Origin: Rhododendron vialii
Lineage: Eukaryota > Streptophyta > Magnoliopsida > Ericales > Ericaceae
Direction of reading: 5' to 3'
Assembly (NCBI RefSeq): GCF_030253575.1
Contig: NC_080560.1
Coordinates: 14,947,001 to 15,011,000 of the forward strand
Length of the DNA stretch: 64,000 bases
The notes beneath the pieces were generated by a model, which did not search any database, was not told where the DNA came from, and saw only the letters and a list, made by a program, of their open reading frames with translations. Below, in pieces: positions 12,032 through 24,629 of the stretch (its first letter is position 1; the number at the start of each line of letters is the position of its first letter). Both the position numbers and the translations under genes were made by a program.

Positions 12032-12980
12032 ACTCAAAAAACTTACTGCGCCGATTCCGCCTTCCAAAAATGCTGCCCTCACCGTTTCAGGTATCAGCTT
12101 CCCGGGGATGCAACAGACACGCACGCCTGCAAGTTACTTACCAGTGGTGCTGCTGGAGAAACACGCGGTTCAATTTTGCCTTCGCTCGTATTTTCAATCT
12201 TCTTTCTCACTCTTACAAATTTTTTATTGTTTTAGAATTTTTTGATGGATACTTTACCACTCGCACTCGTGCATTATGTGACAGCTAACTACTTAAATGG
12301 TGGAGCACATATTCGTTGTAAAAAGGCTCCTGAAATAGTACAACGTGACGATGTCCAAAGAGCAATTACTACGGAGTACTACTAATTTTCCAATGCATGA
12401 TGTCAGTCAGCGGCTGCGTTGGGTTCTGTGTACTAAAGGACGGAAACACAACAAATCCCTTTTTCCCATCGAATTTACGTCAGAGTCCTCTTCTCGGCTA
12501 TTTTTGTCCGTTAAAATATTCCATGTCTCAAACCTGAAAATGACATTTACACTTTGATTTTGCACGTGCCATTTCAAGCAGCATTAACCGAAACTATTTA
12601 TGGGTTTGCGCTGTATTATTTTAACGACAATAGTTTAGTTATTTTCGCTAAATAATATTTTAGTTGATGGATATAAGAAGAATGATATGTCTAAAAACCC
12701 GTATAAATGTGTTTTAGTCCATTTAATTTAGCGAAAACACTCTTTTTGTAAAAAGGGTGGTCAGCTTTTAAAAACCATCAAGTGAGTGATTTAGTGAAAC
12801 GCTTAATAAATAGGTTCAAGTCTAGCCGTAAACAATTTCTTTCGCACTCTTAGACGATGTACGCTTTTAGCATCGATCTTGATATAAATGTGGTGAAATT
12901 CCCTTTAGATATTATGTTGGATCAAGAGCACAACCATGATTTTGAGTCAATCATGAGGTCAAAATTCAGAAATGATATTG
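12032..12980. other. Intergenic; nothing recognised
   Basis: After the right-hand copy of the 9-bp duplication there is no supported gene. The overlapping short open frames at 11952-12288 lie partly in the MULE terminus and show no protein features. Confidence 0.45.
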
Positions 12981-13368
12981 GTACCGACCTCCCGGTACCG
13001 AAATCGTACCGCCGGCCGCCGGTGGGCCGTCTCCGGCCACCGGACGGCCGATCCGAGCCGTCCAAAAATTTTAAAAAAAAAAAACGAGGGGGCCTACGCG
13101 AGAATCAACGGCATCCGAGGTGTGTAAGGTGCTTGATCCGAGCACCCTTTTTTCGTGTATATATGTATATTCCGCGAATATACATATATACACGAAAAAA
13201 GGGTGCTCGGATCAAGCACCTTACACACCTCGGATGCCGTTGATTCTCGCGTAGGCCCCCTCGTTTTTTTTTTTTAAAATTTTTGGACGGCTCGGATCGG
13301 CCGTCCGGTGGCCGGAGACGGCCCACCGGCGGCCGGCGGTACGATTTCGGTACCGGGGAGGTCGGTAC
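12981..13368. repeat. Near-perfect 388-bp palindromic foldback element
   Basis: Two arms of about 190 bp mirror each other almost base for base around a 3-base centre near 13172-13174. From outside in each arm holds GTACCGACC, a GC-rich block (GGCCGTC, CCGGCCACCGGACGG), a run of A, then GCTTGATCCGAGCACCC and an ATATATGTATATTC core. The arms are so alike that both strands encode the same chance peptide. No transposase. A second family member lies at 34128-34517. The termini share ATTGGTACCGA on the left side. No target duplication could be fixed. Confidence 0.85.
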
Positions 13369-14430
13369 ATGTAGCACTACTCGTCAAAATTTTAACTAGA
13401 AAATGCTAAATAAATTTCTTTACCATAGTAAACCTTTAATCTATGTTACTAAGGTATGTATTCTAACTTATAGTAGATAGTAGACCTTGAGGAATTTTTA
13501 TAATTTTAACGATACATATACATTGGAAGGATAGTAAATACTTATTCCGATATACGAATGGACAAAATAAAATAAAGGGCAAATTATCGAGTATTACGAA
13601 CGAAGTTCTTTCAATTTGAAAAAGTTTTGGGCAATTTTATTTATTTTTATAGTTTACTTGACCAATATTACAAACATTATTGGGCCAAAGTTGTTAAATT
13701 AAATTTAAGGGCGTTGCAAAGATGAGAGTTTTGAAAAAATTGAGTGGCGACCCAATTGCCCACACGTGACTTCCTCATGGTGCTTAAGGCAATAGTAGAT
13801 ATGTGGAGTTGTTTACTCCTTTCTACACACCACCTAACCATGTGAAGTACCAAACCTACCCAAAGTATATTACTACTAAAAGTCTCTACCCATTCACACT
13901 CTCTTAACTTATACTCACACTCTTTTCTTGACATGTTCACGTAAAGGCCAAGGGCAATGATTTATTAGAGTCTGATTATCAAAAAATAAAGTGTCAAAAT
14001 CAATTACCAGAAGTTAATAGCGGAAAAGAGTGTGAAAAGTAACTACTACTAACCTATGATGTTAATAAGAGAGAAAATTTTGTTTACAGAGCAACTGTAA
14101 ATAAATATTTATGGAGCTCAATTTCGGCATTCAAAAGTATTTTAGACGATTCGGATTAAAGTTAATCTTTTACCAGTAAGAAATTTATGTCAAAGATTAA
14201 AAAACATATCTCAATCGTTGATTACTGAAACAGACAGCTGAGATCGCTTAGCTTCGTAAAGAACTCTCCGTAGATAAGTTTCTCTCCATTATTAATAATA
14301 CTCCACAAGATATTAATGCAATGCAAGCTGTCGCGAAGCCATTCCATGTCATCATTACCACAAAACTCCTACTGGTAACTATTAATTAGGTCGGGAAATT
14401 AGGTCGGGAAATCACAGACGCAAGATGAGA
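13369..14430. other. Upstream intergenic region of SIP2
   Basis: No coding sequence is supported. A weak inverted pair (about 14090-14275: atttatggagct on the left, agttctttacgaagct read on the opposite strand) hints at an old MITE. The nonamer TTAGGTCGGGAAA is duplicated in tandem near 14386-14410. Confidence 0.4.
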
Positions 14431-14438
14431 CCGCTCCC

Positions 14439-14512
14439 CCACGTGTCGCGATCCCATAAGTTGTTTCTCGGAGGAACTTGTTCAACCTTTAAGCCGACTC
14501 CGACTATATAAA
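14439..14512 (+). promoter_or_regulatory. Probable SIP2 core promoter: ABRE/G-box plus TATA box
   Basis: CCACGTGTCGC at 14439-14449 is a strong ABRE/G-box (CACGTGTC core), the type of site bound by ABF/AREB bZIP factors. CTATATAAAC at 14503-14512 is a good TATA box about 55 bases further on, followed by a CT-rich leader. Known plant raffinose-metabolism genes are often ABA-, cold- or seed-regulated, so the site fits. That it drives this gene is inferred from the spliced leader that follows; no transcript evidence is available. Confidence 0.6.
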
Positions 14513-16829
14513 CCCCCCATCCCTGCCTTTCTTTCCTCCTCACTTCCATTGTTGTGTGTTAAGCCGTGAATTACCAGCTGTTCACGCGTTAGCTCTGTCA
14601 ATTTCCACCTCATTGAAGTTAGCGTTCCCTTCTGGAATGCGCTTCTGCTGAGTTTTCCTTCCATTTCTAGCCTTCTCTCTCTCTTCTTTCTCTCTCAACC
14701 TATACGTACAATCACTTGTATACGTCCAGACCTGAGGTTTGGCTGATCGGAGCTTGGGGAGGACGAAAGGTTTCTGGGGAATTCTGTTGAGGTGAGTTTC
14801 GGTGGTGGAAATTGTGTTTTTTTTCTTTAAACATGCAAGAAAGCCTACTCTAATTTAATTTAATGGAATGGAATGGGACTCTGCGGTGAGACTCGGACCT
14901 TAGGCTTACCCTTTGTTCTCGGTGGTGAGTTGTTTCGTGAGTTTCTTATGGGAGATTGTTCATTTCGTAATCCAGCTAGGGAGCTTTGGAATTTGATCTC
15001 GAGCCGAGTTAAGGCGTCTGATTTTCGTCGGAAACTCTTAGATTGATTCCTGCTTGATTCTGTTGATTTGCTCTGTTTGTTGTATTTTTTGTTGAGTCTC
15101 TTCGTTTTTTGTGTTTTTTAAAAAAATAAATAAATTTTGGTCAACTTTTTCTTTTTCCTGTTGGTATTAATGATGAGGGAGAAATTTTGAAAAACAATTC
15201 ACTGAAAAAACGCGAAAAATAAAATAAATAAGGATCTTGATGATTTCAGCCTCGGCTGAATATTTTTAAATCTCTTCCTTTTTATCTTTATTTATTGTAA
15301 GTTCTGGTTAAATTTTTTTTTTCTGTTTGCAACGGCATAAAATTCGAGAAACAATTCACAGACAAAAATGAAAACAAATTAATACTAATTTTTTTTATTG
15401 TTCTGTCTTTTATTGAGTGTTTTTTCTCAATTATACGTGCATTTTTTTTCTTCTTCTAAACATTCGTCCGAACGGAAGAGTAAAAAATTTGAACACAAAA
15501 ATCGAAGGTGACTCTAGGCTTCTGTCTCTTCTTCATGGTGAAGATATTTGAATTTTGGTGAAAAATGTTTCCTAAATTTGGTGTATTGTTGGCTATTACT
15601 CTTCGTTTTTTTTCCTGCAATTAAAGCTATTTGATCACAAGTTTGGCACTGATCGCAACAATCTCCACCAGGGGCGGAGCCATGATTTGGACAGCAATGG
15701 CGTTATTTGGTAGAAGTCCACTAATAATGTCGCATGTTCGTAAAATTTCAAAGAGAAATGTTAAGTGTAAAGTCTAATTCATCCTATTCCCATTTGTCCG
15801 GGCTGCTCTCATCTTTCTCTAAAACTATTAATTGGACATATCTCTAACATGGTTTCTCTATCTAGAACTGTCCCTCTTCCGTTGATCGTAACTTTCCATG
15901 AGATACCTGGAAATTTGCGAGCCTTCATTCTGCGGCTAGAAAAGTTAATTGACCTTTTTCAGTCGTTATCCTGGATATGTCTATGAATCTTAGCCATTTC
16001 CCAACATTTTTCCTTGGTCCTTCACTTCCTCAGAACCAAATCTTTTTTCGTGTTAGTCGGTTTCGGACCTTTCGAAAATATTCTGTGTTTTTTTGGAGTT
16101 GTTTTCCTTTTGGACATACAAGGATTTTGCAAAAGTTGAAACGGAATATGCTCTGTCATAGTAAAAGTCGTGTGCTTGGTAATTTGCCTAAAACCTCACT
16201 GTGGTCCCCTAACGTGCTCTGTTTTGAGTAGTACTAGTATACTTGGTAATTTGCCTAAAACTTAGCCATGGTCCCCTGTTATGCTCTGTATTAACTAGTG
16301 CTGTCAATTATGTTTTGTAATGCACCCCCAACATACTCTTCTGACTTTATTGTTTGTTACGGAGTACTATTTTTTATTTATCATCAAAAGTGTACTTCGG
16401 TACACCTCATTTTATAATTTGAGAGAAGAGATTTTATAGTGCACTCCATCAAATCTTTAAATTTTCGTGATATATTATCTTATTTCTGTTTTCTTACCGT
16501 AATTATTATCTCTGAATAGCTTCTTCAAATACCAAATTACCTTCTGTGGTGAAATTTGGAATTTGAAGAGTGCACTAGTGTTTGAGGTATCTAGTAGAGC
16601 ATGCTAAGGGTACTAAAAATTTCAAAAACTTATTTTCATATTTCATATTTGGTTTTTGAGATACTCTTAGGTTGAATTATTTCAAGAAAGTATGTAGAAT
16701 ACCTATACTTCTTCAGCAACACTCATTTCTGTCTTCGCTATGTGGGTCTGTGCAGATTTATAACTATGTGTATATACTTGTGTTTTTATTGTATTGCATA
16801 CTTGTGTGTATGATATAGGTGCAAATCTA

Positions 16830-17210
16830 TGAAGCACCGACACCTCTAGAGGTCGAAGTATCGCAGTGTTGGACACGGAAACACAGCGAGGACACCTCGG
16901 GGACACGTACGGGCGTGTCCCATAATTTAATATAAATCTTTTAGGGGGACACGGCTGGAGACACTTATGGGGACACAGCAAGGGTCAAACTGTAATTTTT
17001 GAAAATTTTGGGGGTCAAACTGTAATTTTTTTTAAAATTTTGGGGCCAAATTGTAATTTTTAAAAAATTATGGGTGTCAAACTTAATTAATTAATTAATT
17101 ATTTATATAAATAAATAAGCACGTGGCGTGTCTCCCGCTGTGCCCGTGTCCCCATTTTTTTAGAATTCCTGTGTTCCCGTGTCGGTGTCCGTGTCAGTGT
17201 CGGTGCATCA
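16830..17210. repeat. MITE with TGA(A/T)GCACCGACAC ends in the leader intron
   Basis: The left end TGAAGCACCGACAC and the right end GTGTCGGTGCATCA are inverted, and subterminal GGACAC/GTGTCC phrases repeat many times in both arms. The core contains three tandem copies of a ~33-bp unit based on GTCAAACTGTAATTTTT. This layout of many short subterminal repeats is typical of hAT-type MITEs. No 8-bp duplication was found. Confidence 0.6.
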
Positions 17211-17229
17211 CAAGGTGTAATGGTACGTG

Positions 17230-17930
17230 TTTGTGGTAAGCACTTAGTTGCAGGAACCTCCAATGTGGGTGGCGAATCCATCTCGGAAACTCGCTCCCGC
17301 GCTCCCAAGTCAGGAACCTCGCTCCCGTTGAGAAGGAACCCGCTCCCAACTAGGATAGAACCTCTTAGGCATATAAATCCCAAAAGAAACAAAAATAAAA
17401 GATACCAAGCAAGATAAAAGATAAAGTAATGATAAGATATTAGAAAAATATTAACTTAAATTTGCTCAATTAGTCAATTACATAATATAACTATAATATT
17501 ACTTAGTTACTAAGGCAATCTTTGCAATTGACATGATTGACGCATAATAATATTTACCTGCATTATATATTTTCATGTATTATTCTTAAATGCTCCCAGT
17601 CCCGGAAGAGGAGCTCCTATAATTCTCCACCACCGATCCCGCTCCCGCTCCCGCCCCCGCTCCCGCTCCCGCTCCCGCCCTCGCTTTGTGTAACTAAGAT
17701 ATGGAGAACAGCTGGAATCACATATTAAAACTATATATATTTTTATGTTTTGCATTTTAAGTGGTAAAATAATATTTCTTTTTTGACATCTAACTACATT
17801 AAAATACATAAAAATAAATAATTTTTCCTAAACGCTCCCGACGGCGCTCCCACACTTCTATGATCATCCGCTCCCCCGCCCCCGCCCCCGCCCCCACTCC
17901 CGCTCCCGTCCCCGCTTCCCCTTCGTGCAA
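17230..17930. repeat. C-rich hexamer tracts (GCTCCC)n, G4-prone on the - strand
   Basis: Scattered CGCTCCCG copies at 17290-17350 lead to two dense tracts at about 17636-17687 and 17870-17920, built of GCTCCC and CCCCCG units. The opposite strand reads GGGAGC repeats, which satisfy a simple G-quadruplex rule of four or more G-runs with short loops. The tracts are separated by AT-rich sequence and lie inside the SIP2 leader intron. Confidence 0.75.
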
Positions 17931-18367
17931 CTAAGGGTAAGCAGGTGCAATGGTGTGTTAAATACTTGTAAGCTTATGCTAAACTAGGATGATATTGGCA
18001 CAGCGCAGGATAGGCAGTAAGTACCAAATAGATGTACAAGCTTATAAGTTGTCAATTGTAACCTCCCTGCTAAGGAATAGTATGAAACAACCCTTAAAGT
18101 TTCCTCCTTAACTAATGATGCATACTGTGTTCCCTGCTGTGAATCATATACTTTGAGTAATTAATGGTTTGCACAAAATGTTAGTAGTTGCCTGATTTGT
18201 ACTTCCAATAGTTTTGACAACCAAGCTCAGGTTGTTATGGTAATTGTACTTTCTTGGATCCAGCATCTGGTATAAATGCGTCGATTTGTTTTCTGGTTCC
18301 TGATTTTTTGACTATTACTTCATTTGTCGATGCAGTTTACAGTCGGCAAGTAGTAGAGTGTGCAAAG

Positions 18368-21300
18368 ATGACGGTTACTCCTAAGATCTCCGTCAATGAT
18401 GGCAACCTAGTGGTTCATGGGAAGACCATACTGAAGGGTGTGCCCGATAACATTGTTCTGACTCCGGGATCTGGTGTGGGCCTTGTCGCTGGCGCTTTCA
18501 TTGGTGCCACCGCTGATGATAGCAAAAGCCTCCATGTCTTCCCCATGGGTGTACTAGAGTAAGCAATAAACTTGTTTCTATAGCCACTGTTATCTTGTGG
18601 AAATAATTTCATCTTTTAGCCCTTAGGGAATTTGCTGCTGCCGAGATATGTCATTTCGTTGTTCATTTTCTCTTTACTTACCGTAACTGTGAACTTGCGG
18701 CATCCACGACCTAAAAGTTAAAATAGGAAAAACTATGCTGGCTGACAAAAACGTCTAACCTTGCGCAAAAAATTTAGAAACCAAAAATTTATGCAAAATT
18801 TTTCGCCAGTGAATATGTGACACCAACAAAGGTATACTTGTCACGAGATTCATCACACATGTTAGGTCAAAATGATTCTTGATTGAATAATTTTAATCTG
18901 AGTTGCATATTGGTGCATGATCGTTATTCCTAGTCTCTTATATATGTGATGTATGTGATAATCAGCTACACTAAATAGATCCACAAGTGTTGGATTTTTC
19001 CTTCTCACGTTGCAAAATGTGTGTTATTGTAAACGTGATAAATCCTATCCAACACTATTAAGGACCAATCAAGATGAGTCGGATTTGTTTTGCTCTCTTG
19101 CTAGATTACTGTGTCACTGCATGTTTTCACTTCATATACTATGGAATCCATGACATCTGCTTGAGTCAGTGTGTTATAGTTGAGTCAATTTTGGCTTGAG
19201 GTGGTCATTCAGTTTGTGTGAACGAGGAACACATTTTTCAGATTTTTTTTTTTTTAATTACTTCTCTGTAACAGGGGTCTCCGATTCATGTGTTGTTTCC
19301 GCTTCAAGCTATGGTGGATGACTCAGAGGATGGGGACATGTGGGAAGGATATTCCTCTTGAAACACAATTCCTGCTTGTGGAGAGCAAAGAGACCAATGA
19401 GGAGGAGCATGATGATTCCCCAACCATATATACTGTCTTCCTTCCTCTTCTTGAAGGCCAGTTCCGTGCTGTTCTCCAGGGAAACGAGAAGAATGAACTT
19501 GAGATTTGCCTTGAGAGTGGTGAGTAGATCATGGCCATCAAACGTAAATGGTGTAATTCTTAAGGCATGTCTTCCATTAAGCCAGTCCCATCCCGGCTAT
19601 CAGTAACGAAGAACCGTGCAATACGGTGGGGTGGAGCTGTTGTTAATGCGTACACAACCACGTTGGAGAAATGAATCAATCACACTTCCATTCGAATGAA
19701 TCAAACTAATGGAGATTATAGACCTTTCGGGAAAGAAAAAGTAGAAACAACTGAGTTCCTAGAGAACCGAAACGACATTGTGTTTTGTTGGTGTGATTCT
19801 ATTTGCAGGGGATAGTGCTGTTGAAACCAACCAAGGACTTTACCTTGTCTATATGCACGCTGGGACCAACCCCTTTGAGGTCATCTACCAGTCTGTAAAG
19901 TAAGTTTTCTCCCTTTAATGTTTTTTCTTTTCATGGTCTGGTTTCATTGAGCAACAAGGATTTGTTGGTTTCTTGAAAAAATCTGAAACCTAGACTAGCC
20001 TTTATGTTCAATCAACTGTTTACCTTTGCACTGTTAAAACTTCTTTTATGCGTGAATACTTTACCCTATTTACTCAGTAATGCTTTTGTCATGAAACAGA
20101 GCTGTGGAAAAGCACATGCAAACTTTACGCCATCGTGAGGAAAAGAAGGTGAGGATGTCTACACGTAAAACTATGGGGTTTTGTATTTCGAAATGGATTA
20201 TGTGATCTTTGTGGTGTTTGTATGTAGTTGCCTTCTTTCGTAGACTGGTTTGGCTGGTGCACATGGGATGCTTTTTATACGGATGTCACAGCCGAGGGTG
20301 TTGAGGAAGGCCTTAAAAGGTAAGATTTTGAATCATGCCGAACTACTTTAGATTTCAATTATGGAAGGATGAGGTCCTTGAGGTTCTTTTGAATCTTGGA
20401 GTAATTATTTGTATATCCTAGATACTTAGGTATTCTATGACTATTATTGCAGCTTGGCAGAGGGAGGTACTCCTCCACGGTTCCTTATCATAGATGATGG
20501 TTGGCAACAGATTGGCGCTGAAGCAAAGGACAGCAATTGTGTTGTGCAAGAAGGAGCACAGTAAGATACTTCCACTCTTGCTCTCCCTTGATAGGTTACG
20601 GTTACATCGTGGTGTGCTGAGTTGTGGTTTTAGTTCTGGTAGCTAGAGATTCAGATGACTCCCTATGTGAAAAAGATTACAGAGGTTTCGAGAGGGATGG
20701 GGGCCCAAAAACAAAAGGAATAGTTCTATTAGTATGTCATATGGGAGGGTGTGCCCTGTTTTGGGAAAAAAGCTGGTTTGGTTAATGTTGTACACTGATC
20801 AAAGATCTAAGTAGGAGTTCTGAAATCTGTACCCAAGGATAATGGGCTTGATTGTGTCATTCGTAAAGCAAATGAAAACGGGAAGAGGATTATAGTGCAT
20901 CTAAGTCAGCTTTCTTTGATAATGCTGGCTATTTGATTTCATCCAGATATGACACTATTCCATTCGATACTATACGAGGCATTGCAAAGTTAGGGTGTGT
21001 GGAAAATTGTGCTAGAGTTGGCATGGATAAGTCATGGTGCAAGAGTGTTAGCTTATGATTGAACAAACTAACTCACCAATGATAAAAAAGTCTTTATCTG
21101 ATATATGTATTTTTGCTGACTCGCTGCAATGCTTCCAGTTTTAGCATGCAAGGCATGCAAGCTAACAGGTAGTTGTCTGTCACAAAATTGATCTTGCAGG
21201 TTTGCTAACAGACTGACGGGAATAAAAGAGAATGAGAAATTCCAAAAGAATGGAAAGAGCAATGACCAGGTCCCGGGCCTAAAAATCGTCGTCGATGAAG

Positions 21301-24300
21301 CCAAGCAACGCCACAATGTGAAGTAAGTGGCCAAATTTAGTGCTGCTTGTAATCTTCTTGTTTTTTTGTTCCCCACTCTTCCTCCTGAGTTGCTTGTGAT
21401 TAGCTGCAAACCTTTCTTTCATTTGTGTCCCTTGTTGTAAAATGAAAGCTACCATTTTTAGAATCTAGGGACTAATTGTTTGGTTGCATTTTTTAATTTT
21501 CTTGGTCAAATTTGGTTTAATTTCATTTTAACCATTTGTTGATTCTGTCAGTACATAACAACACATGTTGCATACTATTTGGTAAATTTTTAGTTTAAAT
21601 TCCGCAAAAGTTGTGTTGTTGCAATGTCAATGGTTTCTCATCACAAGTAAGAAATGGGGGGAAAAAAACTGTTAGAAGAACATCTGCACACATTGTTCGA
21701 GGGAAGTATTCCAATTTGCACTTACAAATCCCCTATTGTTTCTTTTGTAACTGTCACAGGAACGTCTATGTATGGCATGCTTTAGCCGGTTACTGGGGAG
21801 GGGTTAAGCCTGCCGCTGCTGGGATGGAGCACTACGATACCGCTTTGGCTTATCCAGTTCAATCTCCTGGTGTACTAGGCAACCAACCAGACATAGTCAT
21901 GGACAGTCTCGCAGTGCATGGACTCGGTCTAGTGCACCCTAAGAAGGTTTTCAACTTCTACAATGAACTTCATGCCTACCTAGCCTCTTGTGGAGTCGAT
22001 GGAGTAAAGGTCGATGTCCAGAACATCATTGAAACCCTAGGGGCAGGCCATGGTGGCAGGGTTTCTCTAACCCGGGCCTATCATCAGGCCCTTGAGGCCT
22101 CTATCGCACGGAATTTCCCGGATAATGGTTGCATTGCTTGTATGTGTCATAATACTGATGGGCTGTACAGTGCCAAGCAGACTGCTATAGTAAGAGCTTC
22201 TGACGATTTCTACCCTCGTGATCCTGCTTCCCACACTATCCACATCTCTTCAGTTGCGTACAATTCCCTATTCCTTGGAGAGTTTATGCAACCTGATTGG
22301 GACATGTTCCATGTAAGTATAGCAGGCTTAATAGTTACAACTTCATTCAGTTAGTCTCTAGGTTATATATGGAACTTCCTGAACAGATAGGGAAGAACTA
22401 ACTTCAATGCATTCATATGCTTGGTTCCCTGTTGGGAGTGAGGAGAAAATTCAACAAAAATCAAGCGGAAAGCTATTTTATTATCCACGCTTCCCATTTT
22501 TCCCTTTTCTTTATTGGTCATTTCATTAAAGCCAAAGAAGGGGAAGATAATTCCCTTTTCATTTTCCTTTCGTTGTTTTTCCTTTTTTTTTGAGAAACCA
22601 AACATTGACCAGTGCATCTTTTTTTTCCCCCCAGAGTCTGCATCCTGCTGCAGATTACCATGCTGCTGCTCGGTCAGTTGGAGGTTGCCCAATTTATGTC
22701 AGGTATTTTCATGAGTTTGTCATACTTTGTTTCCTTTCAAAGCTTATATTATGTGAGCCAGTGGTTATGATCTGATGACATATGTAACCTGTTGATTATT
22801 GGTTAGTGACAAGCCTGGGAATCACAACTTTGAGCTTTTAAAGAAGATTGTCCTTCCTGATGGATCGGTTCTTCGATCCCAATTACCGGGCAGGCCTACC
22901 CGTGACTGCCTTTTTGTTGATCCAGCAAGAGATGGAATCAGGTTTAGATTTCTTAACCATGCTTCTATAATACTTGTTCATCATGTCATTTGCTATATAT
23001 GTTACATGGTCACCGACTCACTGACGTTGGGTGTTGGCACGTATCTAAATCAGATTCTATCTAATTCTTGTTTCCTCGCACCATCTTTTATGTTGTGAGA
23101 TATTTAATATGTACAAGGTGTTGTGGACCATTTCACAAATAATACTTGTTTTATGCACAAGTTGATGGTTAACTTGAATGCCAAGTGACGACTATCCGAC
23201 ACGGGTACTTAAATCATTTAGAAGAGTCTATATACCTTAAGAGAGTTTGTAAAACTAACGTTGCATTAAAAAGGTGGATATTGTCGATTCCAAAGACCTG
23301 TAGGTCAAGTGGGATCACTTCAACAGTCTCATAGGAGAGGTTGGAGGTCCAAACCTTTAGCCACTTTCCTTGTGTGTATGATGTCATACTCTTGTACAAA
23401 ATGAAGAAATGATTTAATTGTCCCTGTTCTGCAGCTTGCTTAAAATTTGGAATGTGAACAAATGCACGGGTGTGGTTGGTGTGTTCAACTGCCAAGGTGC
23501 TGGTTGGTGCAAGGTTGTGAAGTCGACCCGTATCCATGATACATCTCCCGGTACCCTCACTGGTTCCGTGCAAGCCACTGATGTTGATGCCCTCGCTCGA
23601 GTTGCAGGGCCAGATTGGAATGGGGAAACTGTGGTTTACGCCCATAAATCAGGTAACATTACTCTTTAAATTGCTTATTTTCATATGGTTAGCATGTGCA
23701 TTTGTCAAGTGTTGTCTACATTTTTTGTTCACTGTTCCCATTTTCCGGACGAACAGAAAAACTTGTTTGGGAAACATGCCCTTAAACCTGAAGATGGTGT
23801 TGAAGTTTCAGTAATTTATTGTTCACACAAAACTGAAGACAATATGCAAACTATATATGACTATTGATACTTGGCATCCTCCTTATTGATTGTTCGAGTA
23901 TAAAGTTTTTAACTTCTTAAGATCTGACTCTCTTTTTTTTCTCAAACTTGGGCGTGACAATTGTGACTGATTTATTGGATGCTCAACTTTGAAGTATCTA
24001 ATTATGACCTAAACTCGTGATGTTAATTTATTGGAATATCAAAAATATTTTCTCAAGCTTACAATGTGCTGTGGATTTCAGGGGAGGTAATCCGGCTACC
24101 AAAAGGTGCTTCACTGCCGGTGACACTCAAAGTTCTTGAATATGAACTCTACCACTTCTGCCCTCTAAAGGTGGGTCTTTTAACAAATTTGTTTCATTAC
24201 ATTTGGTTCCCCTTATGCATTCATTGGAATAGAAACATAACTCCATTCCATCAATCTATTGCACAGGAAATCGCTGCCAACATTTCTTTTGCACCAATAG

Positions 24301-24629
24301 GCCTGCTAAACATGTTCAACTCCGGTGGGGCTGTGGAGCAGTTTGAAGTCCATTTGGCCTCCGACAAGAAACCCGAGCACTTTGATGGTGAGGTTCATTC
24401 TGAGCTGTCCACTTCTCTCAGCAGAAACCGATCTCCAACTGCGACAATATCACTCAAAGCGAGGGGATGTGGCCGTTTCGGTGCTTACTCTTCCCAAGTC
24501 CCACTGAAATGCAAAGTGGGCAATAATGATGTGGATTTCGAGTACGAACCTGCTACTGGGTTACTGACCTTTGCGATCCCGGTCCCTGAAGAGGAGATGT
24601 ATAAATGGCCAATTGAAATCCAAGTTTAA
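18368..24629 (+). CDS. SIP2: Raffinose-family alpha-galactosidase / SIP2-type GH36 protein
   Basis: Thirteen coding exons with GT-AG borders: 18368-18558, 19275-19519, 19809-19899, 20100-20148, 20228-20319, 20453-20560, 21200-21322, 21760-22312, 22635-22702, 22807-22941, 23435-23652, 24082-24170, 24267-24629. They join in frame to 774 aa, the usual length for the SIP/raffinose-synthase branch of GH36. The start is the ATG at 18368 (MTVTPKISV), matching the family N-terminus. Hallmarks are [15 protein letters not shown] (about 198-212), [11 protein letters not shown] (233-243), [13 protein letters not shown] (305-317), GVKVDVQN with Asp385 as likely nucleophile, and RASDDFYP (445-452) holding the likely acid/base Asp. 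No signal peptide is seen, so it should be cytosolic or plastidial. The closest recalled relative is Arabidopsis SIP2, reported as a raffinose-preferring alkaline alpha-galactosidase; galactinol-sucrose galactosyltransferase is a common automatic label. All motifs are intact, so the gene looks functional. Confidence 0.93.

Larger units (their letters stand above)
14535..18367 (+). other. SIP2 5' leader: non-coding exon and ~3.5-kb leader intron
   Basis: A CT-rich leader exon starts roughly 30 bases after the TATA box and has a good donor at 14791/14792 (TTGAG|GTGAGT). The next acceptor before the ATG is ATGCAG at about 18335 or TTACAG at 18342, leaving 25-32 bases of leader before the start codon at 18368. 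The implied intron is about 3.5 kb. It holds a fragment with a hAT-like terminus near 15671 (CAGGGGCGGAGCCA), a MITE (16830-17210) and C-rich hexamer tracts. Small open frames inside it (for example 15977-16231) are not supported as genes. Exon borders are predicted, not proven. Confidence 0.5.

Noticed and set aside
12857..13377. Open frames on both strands giving nearly the same ~80-residue peptide
   Set aside because: They are the two arms of a palindrome read from each side. Composition is simple and no start or promoter is supported.
16703..17417. Frames of 65-97 aa on both strands in the SIP2 leader intron
   Set aside because: They arise from the GGACAC-rich MITE and the GCTCCC hexamers.
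21611..22354. A 247-aa frame starting upstream of SIP2 exon 8
   Set aside because: The first part is intron sequence; the family match starts exactly at the acceptor before 21760.
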